This document shows positions 1-8,733 of a stretch of 48,610 bases of DNA, one piece after another. The notes under the pieces are model-generated. The model was not told the origin of the DNA, did not search any database, and was given only the letters and a program-made list of their open reading frames with translations. Source of the DNA: Helicobacter sp. (GTDB taxonomy: Bacteria > Campylobacterota > Campylobacteria > Campylobacterales > Helicobacteraceae); the NCBI RefSeq assembly GCF_022511165.1, contig NZ_JAFLSB010000007.1, positions 1 through 48,610 of the forward strand, written 5' to 3'. A program made the position numbers and the translations under genes. Numbering within the stretch: position 1 is the stretch's first letter; each line of letters opens with the position of its first letter.

Positions 1-999
1 CTTTTTACCGGAGGGAAAAAGTATTTTGCAAATAAACTCTCCCAAATCGCACTTGAAGATGCCAATCTTGCACTAAAGCTTAAGGAATTAAGCCTTTTTG
101 AAGATTGCACAAAGCTTTATTATGGCGTAGTTTTAGCCCAGCAGATTTTACACACACTTGAAAGCGCAAATGAGGGACATTTAGCGCATTATCAAAATGC
201 CCTTAAACTCCAAGAAAAAGGGCAGATTGCGCGTTTAGAGACATTGCAAGCGCAAGTAAATTATGATAAATCAAATATTGAGGTGCAAAAGGCAAAAGAC
301 AATCTTGAGATTGCCTATATGGCGCTTAATGCGATACTTGGCAATGAATCAAACTTACCCTTAGATGTGGCAGAGAGTATTGATATTAAACAGGAAGCTT
401 TGCTAGAAAAGGTGGAATATTTTGTGAATAAAACGCTTGAGGTTTATCCAGCTTTGCAAATAATGGATAATAAAATTAAATCAGCTAATGAGCTTTCACA
501 TATTGAATTTTCATCATTTTTGCCTGATGTTGGGCTTTTTGGGAGCTATTTAATTAATGATAATAGCTCCTTGCTTGATAAGGCTATGCCACATTGGTAT
601 GTGGGGGTTGGGGCAAAATGGACACTCCTTAGTCCAAATGGGAGAATCCAAAAATATCAAGCGAGCAAAATCGCCTCTCTTGAAGCGCAATATGCGACTT
701 CTCAAGCCCGAAAAGATCTCAAAACACTTTGTGAAAAAACCTACAACGAAGTGCTTTCTTACAAAACACAATATATCAGCCTACAATCTTCTATTGAACT
801 TGCAAATGAGAATTTGAAATTGCGCAAAAGTGCGTTTTCGCAAGGTATGAGCACAAGCACAGAAGTGAGCGATGCACAAAATGCCCTCTCTCTTGCTCTT
901 ATTGAGCGTCAAAGTGTGGCATATAATTATACTATTGCACTTGCAAGATTGCTTACATTAAGTGATGAAATAGAGAGATTCTATGGATTTTTTTATTAA
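1..999 (+). CDS. TolC-family outer membrane efflux protein (5' end outside window)
   Basis: The reading frame is open from the first base, so the N-terminus lies outside; 332 residues are visible. It begins with an LFTGGKK-type segment typical of the first TolC repeat, followed by long amphipathic helices with heptad spacing (for example around GQIARLETLQAQV) and a second SLLSPNG-like segment, matching the duplicated barrel and helix layout of TolC. Known role of the family: an outer-membrane channel joined to an inner-membrane pump through an HlyD-type adaptor. The hlyD-like gene follows after 15 bp, so the two are probably cotranscribed. The export substrate cannot be told. Confidence 0.85.
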   Translation, partial: LFTGGKKYFANKLSQIALEDANLALKLKELSLFEDCTKLYYGVVLAQQILHTLESANEGHLAHYQNALKLQEKGQIARLETLQAQVNYDKSNIEVQKAKDNLEIAYMALNAILGNESNLPLDVAESIDIKQEALLEKVEYFVNKTLEVYPALQIMDNKIKSANELSHIEFSSFLPDVGLFGSYLINDNSSLLDKAMPHWYVGVGAKWTLLSPNGRIQKYQASKIASLEAQYATSQARKDLKTLCEKTYNEVLSYKTQYISLQSSIELANENLKLRKSAFSQGMSTSTEVSDAQNALSLALIERQSVAYNYTIALARLLTLSDEIERFYGFFY

Positions 1000-1014
1000 A
1001 AAAGGAGGGGCAAA

Positions 1015-1992
1015 ATGAAAAAAATATCACCAAAACTTATCGCACTATGCGTGATTGTGTTATGTTTTATACTATGGCTTATTGTGAGCTTTACACGCGC
1101 GTATGAACCAAAAGAGGAGAGAATCTACGCCCAAGTTCAGGCGCGAGAGTATGCTATTAGCTCTAAGGTTGCGGGGCGTGTGGAGAATATTTTTGTAAAA
1201 AAGGGTGATATGCTCCAAAAAGGCGATTTGGTATATAGTATTAATTCTCCTGAACTTGAGGCAAAACTTGAGCAAGCAAAGGCAGGCTATGAAGCGGCTA
1301 AAGCCCTAAGCACAGAAACAAAGCAAGGAACGCGAGCGGAGACCATACAATCTGCAAAAGATGTATGGGCTGGTGCAAAAACTATGGCAAATCTTGCCAA
1401 AAGCACCTATGAGCGTATAGAATCTCTGTATAAAGATGGCGTAGTGAGCCAACAAAGGAGAGATGAAGCCTATGCAAATTACACAACGGCTAAACATAAT
1501 GAGAATGTAACCTATCAGCAATATAAACTTGCTCTTGAGGGTGCAAGCAGTGAGACTAAGATTGCTGCTCAAGCAAGAGAAGATGCTGCAGCAGGACAGG
1601 TGAGTGAAGTAGAAAGCTATGCCAAAGATACCCAAGCCATAGCCCCTGCTAATGGTGAGATTAGTAATGTTTTGCTTCACGAGGGTGAGCTTGCACCAAG
1701 TGGATTCCCTGTGGTGTTAATGATTGATATGAATGATGCGTGGATTAGCTTTCATCTGCCTGAATATCGTCTCAAAGATTTTCCTAAAAATAGCACTTTT
1801 AAGGCATATATCCCAGCACTTGGGAAAGAAGCGGAGTTTAAAGTAAGTTTTATATCTGTTATGGGAGATTTTGCGACTTGGAGAGCTACAAGCGCACATA
1901 AGGGCTATGATGTGAAAACTTTTGAGGTAGAGGCTTATCCTACTGCACATATTGAGGGTTTACGCGTAGGTATGAGTGTGCTTATTGATTAG
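1015..1992 (+). CDS. HlyD-family membrane fusion protein
   Basis: 325 residues. One N-terminal membrane segment (about residues 7-27) is followed by a biotinyl-lipoyl half (SSKVAGRVENIFVKKGD), an alpha-hairpin of about 120 residues rich in Ala, Glu and Lys, the second lipoyl half (IAPANGEISNVLLHEGE) and a beta-barrel domain. The order is that of periplasmic adaptors of the EmrA/YhiI type. The ATG at 1015 is preceded by a strong AAAGGAGG site. It lies directly after the TolC-family gene. In related bacteria ABC-2-type permease genes often come next; here the next gene is rpmB, so the inner-membrane partner must be upstream of the window or elsewhere. Confidence 0.88.
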   Translation: MKKISPKLIALCVIVLCFILWLIVSFTRAYEPKEERIYAQVQAREYAISSKVAGRVENIFVKKGDMLQKGDLVYSINSPELEAKLEQAKAGYEAAKALSTETKQGTRAETIQSAKDVWAGAKTMANLAKSTYERIESLYKDGVVSQQRRDEAYANYTTAKHNENVTYQQYKLALEGASSETKIAAQAREDAAAGQVSEVESYAKDTQAIAPANGEISNVLLHEGELAPSGFPVVLMIDMNDAWISFHLPEYRLKDFPKNSTFKAYIPALGKEAEFKVSFISVMGDFATWRATSAHKGYDVKTFEVEAYPTAHIEGLRVGMSVLID

Positions 1993-2057
1993 GATTAAGG
2001 TAGTTTTGTGCTAAATTTGATTAGAATCTCGCCCTATTTTTATATAAAGGGTAAATA

Positions 2058-2246
2058 ATGGCAAAGAAATGTTTTTTTACAGGTAAGGGTCCAATGGTTG
2101 GCAATAATGTAAGCCATGCCAATAATAAGACAAAAAGACGCTCACTTCCTAATCTTCGTAGCATCGCACTTAAGCTTGAAGATGGCACAAAAGTTCGCGT
2201 GAGGGTAGCAGCTTCTACTTTACGCACATTGAAGAAATACTCCTAG
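2058..2246 (+). CDS. rpmB: 50S ribosomal protein L28
   Basis: 62 residues, the normal size for bacterial L28. It starts MAKKCFFTGKGPMVGNNVSHANN, with the family's basic segment NKTKRRSLPNL and the C-terminal VAASTLRTLKK. L28 is a protein of the large ribosomal subunit near the E site. The start ATG has an AAGGGTAA site just upstream. The K+ channel gene follows after 14 bp, an arrangement I recall from Helicobacter pylori (L28 next to the kch-like gene). Confidence 0.97.
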   Translation: MAKKCFFTGKGPMVGNNVSHANNKTKRRSLPNLRSIALKLEDGTKVRVRVAASTLRTLKKYS

Positions 2247-2260
2247 AGTTACATTTTATT

Positions 2261-3388
2261 TTGTTTTCAAAACTTAGGAAACTTCTTCATTGGGGCAATA
2301 AGCCCAAACCAGACATTTCACTTTCGGGTGAGCTGTATGAACAGCTCAAAAATTTCCGCCTTCCGCTTATTCTTGTTCAATTTTTTCTCCTTTTTGGGAC
2401 TTTGGGGTATTTGGTTTTAGAAGATTATGATTTAATGCAGGCATTTTTTCAGGCTTCTTATACTTTTACCAATACAGGATTTGGCTCATTAAACGAGGGG
2501 CATTTTGGCACAATCACGATTATTTTTACCGTGTTGCTTATGGTGTGCGGGGCGGGAGTAGTAACTTTTAGTGTGGCATTTATTATGAGTGTAGTTAATA
2601 ATGGCACACTTATCGCATTGATTAAGGAGCAAAAAATGGTGTATAAAATCGCGCGTCTGCAGAATCACTATGTGATTTGCTATCATAATGAATTCACAAT
2701 ACAGCTTGCCCAACAATTTTTGAAATCTCACATACCCTTTGTTGTCATAGATAATTCCCCAGATTTTGAATCCCAAGCACAAAAATACAAATATCCCTAT
2801 TATATTGTTGATGACCCCCACACGCATCTTGCAATGCTTAAATCCCACCTCTCAAGCGCGAGGGGAATTGTGAGCTTTTCTAAAAATGCCGCAGATAATA
2901 TTACAATGGTGGTGAGCGCACGATTATTTGAGGAGGAGCTTAGGAGAAAGCCTTATTATATTATCGCCACAGCAACTTCTGAAGAAGAGGATAAAAAGCT
3001 TAGAAAATTAGGTTGTGATTCTGTAATCTCTGCCCCTAAGCTTATGGCGCAGAGAATCTCTGCAATGGCGTTGCGCCCAGATATGGAGAATCTGCTTGAG
3101 CGATTTTTGTATCGCCACGATACGCCACTTGATTTAGAAGAGATTGTCGTGCCGCGCTACTCGTGGCTTGTGCTAAAAAAGCTTAAAGAGGCACATTTTC
3201 GCGATGTTACAAATGTATCAGTGGTGGGGCTTACACAAAAAGATGGCACTTATATTACAATGCCAAATGGAAATGTGATTGTTTCAAGCGAATGCAAACT
3301 CCTTGTGATTGGATCAAGTGAAAATATCCGCACCACAAAGCGATTGATTATGAAAAAACAAAGACCAAGAGAGGTTGATTATGTTTGA
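2261..3388 (+). CDS. Two-helix potassium channel with TrkA-N (RCK) domain
   Basis: 375 residues from a TTG start (no ATG fits; the Shine-Dalgarno is weak). Two hydrophobic helices (about residues 34-52 and 84-110) flank a pore loop. A Rossmann RCK/TrkA-N domain follows (HYVICYHNEFTIQLAQQ onward) and then a TrkA-C-like tail. The pore signature reads TNTGFGS at residues 70-76 rather than the standard TVGYG. This resembles the H. pylori channel described as HpKchA, which is involved in K+ uptake. It is in the inner membrane. The stop overlaps the argJ start by 8 bases, so the two are probably translationally coupled. Confidence 0.85.
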   Translation: MFSKLRKLLHWGNKPKPDISLSGELYEQLKNFRLPLILVQFFLLFGTLGYLVLEDYDLMQAFFQASYTFTNTGFGSLNEGHFGTITIIFTVLLMVCGAGVVTFSVAFIMSVVNNGTLIALIKEQKMVYKIARLQNHYVICYHNEFTIQLAQQFLKSHIPFVVIDNSPDFESQAQKYKYPYYIVDDPHTHLAMLKSHLSSARGIVSFSKNAADNITMVVSARLFEEELRRKPYYIIATATSEEEDKKLRKLGCDSVISAPKLMAQRISAMALRPDMENLLERFLYRHDTPLDLEEIVVPRYSWLVLKKLKEAHFRDVTNVSVVGLTQKDGTYITMPNGNVIVSSECKLLVIGSSENIRTTKRLIMKKQRPREVDYV

Positions 3389-4595
3389 GATTATCCCTAT
3401 CAAAGGCGGCATTAATGCACCACAAGGATTCTATGCTGATGGCGTGAGCGCAGGGCTAAAACCCCCACTAAGCAATGGTAAGCCCGCACTTGATGTTGCT
3501 TTTTTGTATAGCGAAGATGCACTCAAGCCTTTTACGCTTTTTACAAGCAATACCTTTGAGGCAGCGCCCATCACGCATTATAAAACATTTGTGCAGGGCA
3601 AAGCAAGTAATTTTGTGCTGATTACGACTAAAAATGCAAATGCGATGACAGGGCAAAAAGGCATAGAAGATGTATGTGAGATTCTAGATGCACTTAAAGC
3701 TCGCTTTCCCTTTGTGCAAAATCCCATTATGTCAAGTACAGGCGTGATAGGGCAGTATTTACCTAAAGAAAAAATTATAGCTTCTTTTGCCGCTTTTAGC
3801 CCTAATGCCAAAGATTCAAATGCTCACGCTCGTGCTGCTGATGCTATACGCACAACTGATGCCTTTAGCAAAGAAATTGCTCTTAGGGTAAATCTGCCTT
3901 CAGGAGGGAGTTTTTGCATTGGTGCAATGGCAAAGGGAGCAGGTATGATACAACCAGCCTTAGCGACTATGCTTTGTTTTATCACTACCGATGCGGCTCT
4001 GCCAAAATCTTGTGGAGATAGAATCTTAAAAGAATGCGCTAAAACAAGCTTTGATGCTATTAGCGTAGATGGCGATATGAGCACAAATGATTCTGTGTTT
4101 TTATTTGCTAATGGACGTAGCGGAAGCTATGATGAGATGGCTTTTAAAGAGGCGCTTAAAATGATTATGCACAAACTTGCCACAGATATGGTGCGTGATG
4201 GTGAAGGGGCAAGTAAGCTTGTAGCCTTTGAAGTAAAGGGGGCAAGAAATGAAGCTGAAGCAATAAAAGCCGCAAAAGCTTTGAGTAATTCACTTTTGGT
4301 AAAAACGGCGATTTTTGGAGGAGATCCAAATTGGGGAAGAATCGCCTCAACTATTGGCGCAAGTGGAGTAGAATGTGCGCAAGAGAGTTTGCGTATTGCC
4401 TTTGATGATGTGGTGGTTTTTGATAGGGGACAGATTTGTTTTGATAAGGAAAGAGAATCTCAAGCGGCGGCGGTAATGCAAAAAGAAAGTTTTAGGGTTA
4501 GCTGTGATTTAGGCAAGGGTGAGGGGTGTTTTGTCGCTTATGGTTGCGATTTGGGCTATGAGTATGTAAAAATCAATGCCGATTATAGAAGTTAA
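3381..4595 (+). CDS. argJ: Bifunctional ornithine acetyltransferase / N-acetylglutamate synthase
   Basis: 404 residues from ATG 3381; an in-frame TTG two codons earlier is less likely. ArgJ moves the acetyl group from N-acetylornithine to glutamate in the cyclic arginine pathway. The family's self-cleavage site is visible as KGAGMIQPALATML, with Thr196 as the expected nucleophile that becomes the N-terminus of the beta chain. The motifs MSSTGVIG and GGDPNWGRI are also present. Length is typical. No other arginine genes are adjacent. Confidence 0.95.
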   Translation: MFEIIPIKGGINAPQGFYADGVSAGLKPPLSNGKPALDVAFLYSEDALKPFTLFTSNTFEAAPITHYKTFVQGKASNFVLITTKNANAMTGQKGIEDVCEILDALKARFPFVQNPIMSSTGVIGQYLPKEKIIASFAAFSPNAKDSNAHARAADAIRTTDAFSKEIALRVNLPSGGSFCIGAMAKGAGMIQPALATMLCFITTDAALPKSCGDRILKECAKTSFDAISVDGDMSTNDSVFLFANGRSGSYDEMAFKEALKMIMHKLATDMVRDGEGASKLVAFEVKGARNEAEAIKAAKALSNSLLVKTAIFGGDPNWGRIASTIGASGVECAQESLRIAFDDVVVFDRGQICFDKERESQAAAVMQKESFRVSCDLGKGEGCFVAYGCDLGYEYVKINADYRS

Positions 4596-4707
4596 TGCTT
4601 CTTTTGGTGGGAATCTTTCATATTTGAAAAGCATTCATATATAAAGTGCTAGGCTATTATACAAAATATCTTAAAATAAAAGCCCTATTTTACACAAAGG
4701 AGTAGTG

Positions 4708-4932
4708 ATGTTTCACGAATACAGAGATGAGGTTACCGCACTAAAGACGCATAATGCACATTTTGCAAAGATTTTTGATGAGCATAATGAGCTTGATGAT
4801 AGAATCAAAAAAATTGAAGATGGTGAAGAAGTGATGGGTGATATGGAGCTTGAAGTGCTTAAAAAACAAAAATTGCGCCTCAAAGATGAAGCATATGCAA
4901 TGATTTTGGAGTATCGCAAAACTCATAAATAA
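4708..4932 (+). CDS. YdcH-family small protein (DUF465)
   Basis: 74 residues from ATG 4708, five bases after an AAAGGAG site; the GTG at 4705 is too close to that site. It is highly charged and predicted to be an alpha-helical hairpin: FHEYRDEVTALK, then LDDRIKKIEDG, then LKKQKLRLKDEAYAMI, which is the usual DUF465 pattern. Function is unknown in the family. It is monocistronic by position, between argJ and a convergent nuclease gene. Confidence 0.85.
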   Translation: MFHEYRDEVTALKTHNAHFAKIFDEHNELDDRIKKIEDGEEVMGDMELEVLKKQKLRLKDEAYAMILEYRKTHK

Positions 4933-4942
4933 TATAAAAACT

Positions 4943-5662
4943 TTAGGGTTGTTGTGTGGCAATTAGTTTTTGTTCGTATGGCGTGGGTGGGTAGAGTTTA
5001 TCCCATTTGCGCATAAGTTTTTCTTCCTCTGCTGATAATGTAATGTTATAGCGCTCACTCATATAGAGATAAATACGAGCAATGATACCGCGCTCACTCT
5101 TTCGCGGATAGAATTTTTTATGCTTAAAATCCGTATAAACATCACATTTTCCATATTGTTTAGAGTTTTGAGACTCCAAATGTGCTGAATCTGCATAGGC
5201 AAAATTGCTCCTATCGGCGTTAATCTCGCCAATAGCAGGGACGAGATTGCGCTTATCAGATTCCATTTGCATAAATTGTTTATCTCTTGCACACGCTTTT
5301 CGTCCCCCATTTTTCCAACATTTCAAGTCTTTGCCAAATCGGTGAGCGGGCATTATATGCTCAAATTCAATACGTGTAGTGCGCACATTTACTTTTCCTG
5401 TTTTTGTGAGGGGATTGCGCGGTGTGTAATTTGGTGAGGGTAAAAGCGCAAGGGTATGTGGATTAAAATCAATCCCACAATAAAACTCTGTATGAAAATT
5501 TTGCGCTTTATAAACTTTTTTTAATTGTGCTTTGCTTTGGGCAAAACTTTGAGTAAAACTCGCAGGGGGTTGTGTGGCAACTTTAGGCTTATGGGCGCAA
5601 CCAAAGAGTATAAAGCCTAGACAAAATGCAATATAAATATAAAAGAAGCGATAAAACTTCAT
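4943..5662 (-). CDS. Endonuclease I family nuclease, predicted lipoprotein
   Basis: 239 residues from ATG 5662. The frame stays open 26 codons further upstream, but this ATG starts a clear signal peptide. That peptide is hydrophobic and ends LFGC, with Cys22 as a likely lipid attachment site (Phe at -2 is not ideal). The mature part carries EndA motifs: EFEHIMPAHRFG with the catalytic His, NADRSNF and RGIIARIYLYM. Family members are Mg2+-dependent non-specific endonucleases of the periplasm or outside. It could degrade extracellular DNA or process incoming DNA. It lies 269 bp downstream of the J-domain gene. Confidence 0.85.
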   Translation of the reverse strand: MKFYRFFYIYIAFCLGFILFGCAHKPKVATQPPASFTQSFAQSKAQLKKVYKAQNFHTEFYCGIDFNPHTLALLPSPNYTPRNPLTKTGKVNVRTTRIEFEHIMPAHRFGKDLKCWKNGGRKACARDKQFMQMESDKRNLVPAIGEINADRSNFAYADSAHLESQNSKQYGKCDVYTDFKHKKFYPRKSERGIIARIYLYMSERYNITLSAEEEKLMRKWDKLYPPTPYEQKLIATQQP

Positions 5663-5931
5663 TGTAGCCCTTTTTTGTGTAGAGTTTTTTGCAGGATATT
5701 GTAACTGAAAGTGTATTGAAAGCGTAATTTTATAATACAAAAGCGCATTTAATTGCAGAATTAAGTATCTCTAAATGCGTAGCCCCTCTAAGCGCATTGA
5801 ATACATTGAATAAATGAGAGAGAATCCATATCTTTTTTGTATTTTGCAAGAGATTGAGCTTATTTTTGGGATTAAAATAAAATCATCAAATTTACACTTT
5901 TCTTTTGTATAAGCGGGGAGATTCGGCGTAT
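5663..5931. other. Intergenic region with 8-bp inverted repeat
   Basis: No ORF of note. It holds an inverted repeat CGCATTTA (5744-5751) / TAAATGCG (5772-5779) and a second copy of AAGCGCATT (5741-5749 and 5790-5798). A TATTATAAA-like stretch on the minus strand near 5731-5740 could be the -10 box of the nuclease gene. The repeats could be a terminator for the J-domain gene or a binding site. Confidence 0.4.
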
Positions 5932-6819
5932 TTATGAGGCTTTGAGGTAATTTTTTATTTTTTCATATGCCTCTTGAATCCTCCTAAATCTGTCATTATA
6001 GCTTTCTATAATCTCCTCATCTTGTCCAAAAACATTATCGGGGTGATATTCTTTGGCAAGTTTGAGATAGTTTTTTTTCACTTGTTCAAAATCATCTTGA
6101 TAATGGCATTCTAAAGTCATATAGCAGCCGCGCAGCATTCTTTCCTCATCAGTAAGAAAAGAAGATTCAAAGCTCCCTAAACCACCACGATTTGCAAAAC
6201 TATCATAATCAAAATCTAAAATCACATTATGAATGACTTTAAAACTAATGAGATTCATAATACTTTCCCAAAAATAGGGTTTTGTGCTATCTAAATATAT
6301 CTCATCTCTATCGCAGCCCACATAGTAATCCTCAAATATATGCGCAATATAGCGTCTTGCAACATTATTTGCTTTATCCATTTTAAGCACCACGCGTTTG
6401 GTATTAAGAAGTCGTAGGCTAATTTTTACGCGCTCAATAAGCGCATTTTTGTTTGTTATTTTAATGCGTATAGGCAGATAGGTAAAATCAAGTAAATATT
6501 TTAAATCCTGCAAAGGATCTTCTATGGGCTTTTCTAGGGAATCTTTTTCGTTATATTCTTCTTGGGCTGGGGGATTGTCTAAATTGTCTATAAGATTATG
6601 GATTTTTTGGTGTTTTTCATCTTGTCCTAGGGCGTGGTATGCCCAATTTACAAGATAATCTTTTTTAAATCGCTCTCCATCATCGAGGATAAGCACTGTG
6701 CGTGATAAGCGGTAGCTCTTAGAAAAATATTTTTCGGCATAAGCAAGGGCTTTATGGAGAAACTCATTATCCTCATCAACCGTGATTTGAATGAAATTCT
6801 GCGATAGTGTTATATCCAT
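5932..6819 (-). CDS. Protein with C-terminal J domain
   Basis: 295 residues, starting MDITLSQNF after an AAGGACA site. The J domain is at the C-terminus (about residues 230-295), with HPD at 259-261 inside KLAKEYHPDNVFG. J domains stimulate the ATPase of DnaK. The N-terminal 230 residues match nothing I recognise; they are charged, with a low-complexity acidic linker around residues 75-105, and have no zinc-finger or Gly/Phe region. This is therefore not DnaJ or CbpA but a type III J protein. Similar J-at-the-end proteins occur in Campylobacter (from memory). The client is unknown. Confidence 0.75.
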   Translation of the reverse strand: MDITLSQNFIQITVDEDNEFLHKALAYAEKYFSKSYRLSRTVLILDDGERFKKDYLVNWAYHALGQDEKHQKIHNLIDNLDNPPAQEEYNEKDSLEKPIEDPLQDLKYLLDFTYLPIRIKITNKNALIERVKISLRLLNTKRVVLKMDKANNVARRYIAHIFEDYYVGCDRDEIYLDSTKPYFWESIMNLISFKVIHNVILDFDYDSFANRGGLGSFESSFLTDEERMLRGCYMTLECHYQDDFEQVKKNYLKLAKEYHPDNVFGQDEEIIESYNDRFRRIQEAYEKIKNYLKAS

Positions 6820-6961
6820 ATGACTTTCTGTCCTTTATAATCCCCTAAATCTGCCACTTCTTAAGTGATTTTTCTTGGGATTATAAGCAAAGAAAGTTCC
6901 ATTATGTTTTAATAGCTTGAAAGTACATAGGCGCATAGGTGGGATTCTATGCGCTAGGAGA

Positions 6962-7507
6962 TTATTTTACAAGAGCAGAGATTGCCTTAAACGAGGAATG
7001 TTTGCAATCACCCAAGATTCTAAAAAGAATAGATTCTGTAGGGAGTGTTACTATGCCTTGCGTATTGAAAAAAGCAAGGGCAAGTTTGTGGCTTGCTTTT
7101 TCTCGTGAGCTACACGCATCAGCAGCAAGCAAACATTCATAGCCCAAATGTCGCGCTTCTATGAGGCTTTGAAGCACACAAACGTGGGTTTCTATCCCAA
7201 AAAACACAAGCGTTTTTGCCTTGCTTTGGGCAATAAAAGAGGCAATCCCCTCATCGCCAAATATACCAAAGCTTATTTTTTCTAAAACACTCACGCCCTC
7301 TGGGATTGTAATTGCGCTATGGGTTTTGCCTAATCCCTTAGGATATTGCTCAACAACAAGTGTAGGGATACGAAACTCTGTAGCAGCTTTTAAGAGAATA
7401 TTTGCATTTTTTATCACTTTTTCTTTATGTGCCATAAGCTCTGTAAGCTTTTCTTGTATATCAATGCAGATAAAAAGCACATCTTTTGCTGGAAGTATAG
7501 CCCTCAT
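6962..7507 (-). CDS. Isochorismatase-family cysteine hydrolase
   Basis: 181 residues. The catalytic triad of the family is visible: Asp16 (FICIDIQ), Lys77 (LEKISF) and Cys110 (GIETHVCVLQ). Members hydrolyse amides or enol ethers (nicotinamide, carbamoyl groups, isochorismate). No zinc-binding motif of nicotinamidase (DxH) is obvious, so it is closer to the YcaC-like group of unknown substrate. The ATG overlaps the ackA stop by one base (TAATG), so it is the third gene of the pta-ackA operon. A link with acetyl-phosphate metabolism is inference only. Confidence 0.82.
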   Translation of the reverse strand: MRAILPAKDVLFICIDIQEKLTELMAHKEKVIKNANILLKAATEFRIPTLVVEQYPKGLGKTHSAITIPEGVSVLEKISFGIFGDEGIASFIAQSKAKTLVFFGIETHVCVLQSLIEARHLGYECLLAADACSSREKASHKLALAFFNTQGIVTLPTESILFRILGDCKHSSFKAISALVK

Positions 7508-8718
7508 TATTTTTCCTCTTTGAGTTGAGAGACAATGTTTTTTGTATCTCGTGCAATCACAAGTTCTTCATTAGTGGGTATCACGCATACTTTCACTTTA
7601 GAATCCGGTGTAGAGATAACTGCTTCTTTGCCACATATATTATTGGCTTCTTCATCAAGTTTCACGCCTAAAAATTCAAGATTCTGCACAATTATACCGC
7701 GTATAAATTTTGCATTTTCTCCCACACCTGCGCAGAAGCTTACAGCATCAACACCATTCATCGCTGCACAATATGCGCCCACATACTTCATTACGCGATA
7801 TGCAAAGGCAAGACGAGCGAGTTTTGCGCGTTCATTTCCTCCTAAATCTGCATCAAGCAAATCCCTAAAATCGCTTGAAACACCAGAGATGCCAAGCACC
7901 CCTGATTTTTTGTTAAGAATAGTAAGAATGCTTTGTATGTCTAAATCTTCGTGCTTGGAGATGTATTCTAAAATCGCAGGGTCTAAATCGCCACAACGCG
8001 TTCCCATCATTAAGCCCTCAAGTGGTGTAAGTCCCATACTTGTATCGATACATTCGCCATTTTTGATGGCTGAAATTGATGAGCCATTACCCAAGTGGCA
8101 TACAATGATTTTTGATTTATGATAATCAATGCCTAAGAATTCAGCTGTTTTTTGCGATACATATTTGTGGCTTGTCCCGTGAAATCCATATCGGCGCACT
8201 TTGTGCTTTTCATACCATTCATAGGGCACACCATAAATATATGCTTTGGGCGGCATTGTTTGATGAAAGGCAGTATCAAAGACTACAACCATAGGTGTAT
8301 GTGGCATTTTTGCCTTGCACGCCTCAATTCCCATTAAATTAGCGGGATTATGCAAGGGCGCAAGATCTGAACATTCTTTAATGCGACTAATTACATAGTC
8401 ATTTACAAGCACAGATTCCTTAAAAAACTCTCCACCATGCACTACGCGATGCCCAATGGCTCGAATATCTTGAAGTGATTTGACTGCGCCATATTCTTTA
8501 TTTGTTAAAGATTCTAGCACCATTTCTATGGCTTTTGTATGATTGGGCATAGGCTCTTTTTTCTCATATTTCTTGCCCTCACCGGTTTTGTAGGTAAATA
8601 CACTCCCCTCAATACCAATTCTATCACAAATACCAGAAGCAAGAACGCCTTCAGTATCTGTATTAATGAGTTGAAACTTTAAAGAAGAACTCCCACAATT
8701 AATAACTAAAACATTCAT
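7507..8718 (-). CDS. ackA: Acetate kinase
   Basis: 403 residues, the usual length. It converts acetyl phosphate and ADP to acetate and ATP. Recognisable parts are the phosphate-binding start VLVINCGSSSLKF, GHRVVHGG, VVFDTAFHQTMP, GFHGTSHKYVS, CHLGNGSSI, and MGTRCGDLDP with its conserved Arg. The upstream partner pta ends 15 bp before, and an AAGGAGAGA site precedes the ATG. Together they form the classic overflow and acetate-assimilation pathway. Confidence 0.97.
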   Translation of the reverse strand: MNVLVINCGSSSLKFQLINTDTEGVLASGICDRIGIEGSVFTYKTGEGKKYEKKEPMPNHTKAIEMVLESLTNKEYGAVKSLQDIRAIGHRVVHGGEFFKESVLVNDYVISRIKECSDLAPLHNPANLMGIEACKAKMPHTPMVVVFDTAFHQTMPPKAYIYGVPYEWYEKHKVRRYGFHGTSHKYVSQKTAEFLGIDYHKSKIIVCHLGNGSSISAIKNGECIDTSMGLTPLEGLMMGTRCGDLDPAILEYISKHEDLDIQSILTILNKKSGVLGISGVSSDFRDLLDADLGGNERAKLARLAFAYRVMKYVGAYCAAMNGVDAVSFCAGVGENAKFIRGIIVQNLEFLGVKLDEEANNICGKEAVISTPDSKVKVCVIPTNEELVIARDTKNIVSQLKEEK

Positions 8719-8733
8719 TTCTCTCTCCTTAGT

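Noticed and set aside
7221..8122. Long plus-strand frames opposite the isochorismatase gene and ackA (7221-7523, 7535-8122)
   Set aside because: They are antisense shadows of well-supported genes with strong family motifs.
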